Assembly: GCA_017881265.1 (NCBI GenBank)
Contig: JADGRA010000067.1
Coordinates: 1-64,000, forward strand
Direction of reading: 5' to 3'
DNA length: 64,000 bases
From: Myxococcaceae bacterium
GTDB taxonomy: Bacteria > Myxococcota > Myxococcia > Myxococcales > Myxococcaceae
In this document: positions 61,546 through 64,000 of the stretch, one piece after another
Layout: every line of letters starts with the position of its first letter
How positions within the stretch are numbered: position 1 is the first letter of the stretch
Notes under the pieces: generated by a model
Told to the model about the DNA's origin: nothing
Seen by the model: the letters and a program-made list of their open reading frames with translations, nothing else
Database searches by the model: none
Made by a program: the position numbers and the translations under genes

Positions 61546-62207
61546 CGGCCCGCATCTCCGGCGCTGCCGAGGCGCTCCCGGGCGCCCCGCACCTGGGCCT
61601 CGTAAAGGCGCTCCAGTTCCTTCTCGCGGCTAAGCAGCAGGTCCACGTTGGCGTCGCCCCACGCCTCCCGCTCGTCGGAAAGCCGCTCCAAGCGCGCCTC
61701 GTCCTCCCGCAGGGCGGCGAGGGTGGCGTCCACCGCGTCGCGGCGGTCTGGAGGGAGGCTGTTGCGCGCCGCCGCGAGGTCCTCGGACAGCTTGCCGAGC
61801 CCGAGCGGGCGGGCGAACAGGCGCGCCGCCGCGACGTCCGCCCCCATGGACTCGATGAGACGCACCTCGGCAGAACTCAGCCCACTGCGGGCGCGGGCCT
61901 CGGCCTCGCGCGTTCCCTGTTCATGCAGCACGGCCCATGCCCGGTCCACGGCCCCGGGCTGGCCGGCATCGACGGCCCGCAGCAGCTCCCGCAGCTGGGC
62001 CCCCGAGGGTTCTCCCCCCTGGACGAGAGCGCGCTTGTAGGCGAGGAAGGCGTCCAGCGTGGCGGGGGTGAGACGGTAGGGCCCCGCGTCGGCGAGGGAA
62101 ACCGCGTGGCCCCCCGCCCCCCCATCCCCGGCGGGGGACGTCCCCGGGCGGCCGCGACAACCCGAGTTGGTCAGCAGCAGCAGGCACACGCCCAGCGCAA
62201 GCCCCAG
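61542..62207 (-). CDS. Putative lipoprotein, helical
   Basis: Lipobox-like LLLLTNSGC; Glu/Arg-rich helical remainder; start codon uncertain. Confidence 0.6.
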   Translation of the reverse strand: MGLALGVCLLLLTNSGCRGRPGTSPAGDGGAGGHAVSLADAGPYRLTPATLDAFLAYKRALVQGGEPSGAQLRELLRAVDAGQPGAVDRAWAVLHEQGTREAEARARSGLSSAEVRLIESMGADVAAARLFARPLGLGKLSEDLAAARNSLPPDRRDAVDATLAALREDEARLERLSDEREAWGDANVDLLLSREKELERLYEAQVRGARERLGSAGDAGR

Positions 62208-62276
62208 CCTTTGACCCTGGGCAGCGCGCTCGTGTACGACCTTCTGCGACGGCGGGCTGCTGGGTTGGAGGCAACG

Positions 62277-62771
62277 GTGAAAGTGTACCTGGTGCGGCAC
62301 GCCGACGCGGACGCGGACATCCCCGAGGGGCTGGACGACGGGGCGCGCGCGCTGACGGCCAAGGCGCGGGAGAAGGCCCACGCCCACTTCCTCGCGCTCA
62401 AGCCGCACATGGAAGGGGTGGCCCTCATCCTCACTAGCCCCCTCGTCCGCACCGTGCAGACGGCCCAGATTCTGGCCCTGGCGCAGGCGCTGGAGGTGCC
62501 GCTGCGGGCGGACAGGAGTCTCTTGCCGGACATGCCCGTGGGCAGCCTGGACGGCGTTCTGAGCGAGCATGCCGACGGGGACCTGGTGCTGGTGGGCCAC
62601 AACCCCTCCATGCCGGCCATGGCGGCGTACCTTCTGGCGATGCAGGCCTTCCCGCGCACCGTCTCCCCCGGCACCGTCATTGGCCTCGAGCGGACGGGCG
62701 ACAGCGCCCGGGCACGCCTTCTCTTCTACGCACCGCCCGGGCAGGCGGTGGCCACCGCGCTCGGCATCTAG
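62277..62771 (+). CDS. sixA: Phosphohistidine phosphatase SixA
   Basis: VKVYLVRHADADADIPEGLDD; LILTSPLVRTVQTAQIL; LVGHNPSM. Confidence 0.92.
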   Translation: MKVYLVRHADADADIPEGLDDGARALTAKAREKAHAHFLALKPHMEGVALILTSPLVRTVQTAQILALAQALEVPLRADRSLLPDMPVGSLDGVLSEHADGDLVLVGHNPSMPAMAAYLLAMQAFPRTVSPGTVIGLERTGDSARARLLFYAPPGQAVATALGI

Positions 62772-62780
62772 GCAGGTCCC

Positions 62781-63107
62781 ATGGACGAGACGCGCTACAA
62801 CCAACTGGTGGCCGCTGCCTTCGCGACGCTGCTGCGGGCGCTGGACAAGGTCGACCCGGACCTCCTCGACGCGGACAGCACGGGGGAGATGGTGACGGTG
62901 ACGTCCGCGGCCGGGCAGAAGGTGGTGGTGAATACGCAGCGGGCCACCAGACAAATCTGGGTCGCCGGAAAGGGTCTGGGCCTGCACTTCTCCTTCGCCC
63001 CGGACGGCCGGTGGATGGACGACAAGGGGAAGGGCGTCGAATTCTTCGCCTTCGTCACGGACGCGGTGGAGGCCTTCTCGGGCGTCCGGCTGGAGTTGGG
63101 TGGCTGA
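62781..63107 (+). CDS. cyaY: Iron donor/frataxin-like protein CyaY
   Basis: VVNTQRATRQIWVAGKGLGLHFSF frataxin core; C-terminal helix. Confidence 0.85.
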   Translation: MDETRYNQLVAAAFATLLRALDKVDPDLLDADSTGEMVTVTSAAGQKVVVNTQRATRQIWVAGKGLGLHFSFAPDGRWMDDKGKGVEFFAFVTDAVEAFSGVRLELGG

Positions 63108-63140
63108 CGGCAAAGCAGGCCGGCCCTCCTCTCGGGGACG

Positions 63141-63995
63141 TCAGGCAATCGAGATGCGGCTCTTCTGGCGTCGGGCGTCGCTGCTGGCGCCGACCACCAC
63201 AATGCGGTTGCCGCCCTCGCGCCGCGCCGTCTCCAGCGCCTCCTCGGCCCCGTCAACGAGGGCCCCGAAACTCAACGGCCCGCTGGCGTGCAGGGGGTCA
63301 TGGCTGGCCACGCCGACCGAGGCGGTGATGAAGGTTTCCCCGAGGCCGGACAGACCCTCCTGCAGCCGCGCCGCCACTTCCTGCGCGCCGGCGAGCGGGG
63401 TGTGCGGCAGGAAAGCCACCCAGCTGGCCAGGCGGTAGGGGGCCACCAGGTCCACCTCGCGCAGGGCGGCCACCAGACGTGGCAGGACAGCGTCTCCCAG
63501 CACGGCGAGGCGGTCCGACTCCTCCAGGTCCTCGGACTCGCCGAAGCCGTCGAGGGCTACCACCACCAGCGACACCGGGTAGCGGAAACGCCGGGAGCGC
63601 CTCACCTCGCGGACCAGCAGCGTCCGAAACGTCTGGAAGTCGGCCGACGTCTGCGCCGTCAGCTCGGGCTCGCTCCCGTCGGTGGCCTGGGCCGGCGCCT
63701 CCGGCAGGACGAGGGCCTGCAGCGCATGAAGCTTCAGCACGTTCTTGACGCAGGAGAGGACGGTGCCGGCCTTGAGGGGCCCCACCAGGCAGCCGTCGGC
63801 CCCGGCAGCCGCCGAGCGTTCGTCGGCACTGGCTTCCTCCGGGGGGTACACCAGCACGACGGCCGGATGCCCCGGGCGCGCCTTGATGGCCGCGCACAGC
63901 CCCTCGCCGTCGAAGAGGGGGGATTCGCTGGCCAGGACGAGGTCGGCGCCCTCGGATGCCAGGGCCGAGAGGGCTTCGTCCTCGGTGCGGGCCAC
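63141..63995 (-). CDS. Response-regulator-like receiver plus degenerate GGDEF-domain protein (likely continues past window)
   Basis: Receiver-like N-terminus (DLVLASESPLFDGEGLCAAIKARPGHPAVVLVYP); VREVRRSRRFRYPVSLVVVALDGF...FITASVGVAS GGDEF fold. Confidence 0.75.
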   Translation of the reverse strand: MARTEDEALSALASEGADLVLASESPLFDGEGLCAAIKARPGHPAVVLVYPPEEASADERSAAAGADGCLVGPLKAGTVLSCVKNVLKLHALQALVLPEAPAQATDGSEPELTAQTSADFQTFRTLLVREVRRSRRFRYPVSLVVVALDGFGESEDLEESDRLAVLGDAVLPRLVAALREVDLVAPYRLASWVAFLPHTPLAGAQEVAARLQEGLSGLGETFITASVGVASHDPLHASGPLSFGALVDGAEEALETARREGGNRIVVVGASSDARRQKSRISIA

Positions 63996-64000
63996 CCGCA

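Overview
The window is a high-GC, myxobacterium-like chromosomal segment. It has two housekeeping blocks (about 1-33.9 kb and 61.5-64 kb) around a surface-polysaccharide/O-antigen locus (about 33.9-61 kb). The housekeeping part carries the macromolecular-synthesis operon (rpsU, a YqeY gene, dnaG, rpoD), truD, an L-asparaginase, an alkyltransferase-like (ATL) protein, PPK2, ctaB/cyoE, aceA, a 5'-nucleotidase, a MYXO-CTERM-like protein, sixA, cyaY and two tRNAs (Met-CAT and Ala-CGC). The polysaccharide locus encodes a Wzm/Wzt-type ABC exporter, dTDP-rhamnose synthesis (rfbB, D, A, C), a nucleotide-sugar dehydrogenase and epimerase, several glycosyltransferases, four methyltransferase domains and three polytopic membrane proteins. 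The best leads are: (i) a 1098-aa methyltransferase / coiled-coil / NPDV-repeat / GT4 chimera that could be a polymerase with a built-in chain terminator or ruler; (ii) a GT2-methyltransferase-membrane protein cassette present twice, once as separate genes and once with GT2 and methyltransferase fused; (iii) a rearrangement scar near 60.58 kb where a truncated aminotransferase meets a frameshifted membrane-protein gene; (iv) a fabI-like remnant beside truD; (v) an orphan 19-bp HigA-type palindrome; (vi) a leader upstream of rpsU with mutually exclusive hairpins. All calls are from reading the sequence and ORF translations; no database search was run.
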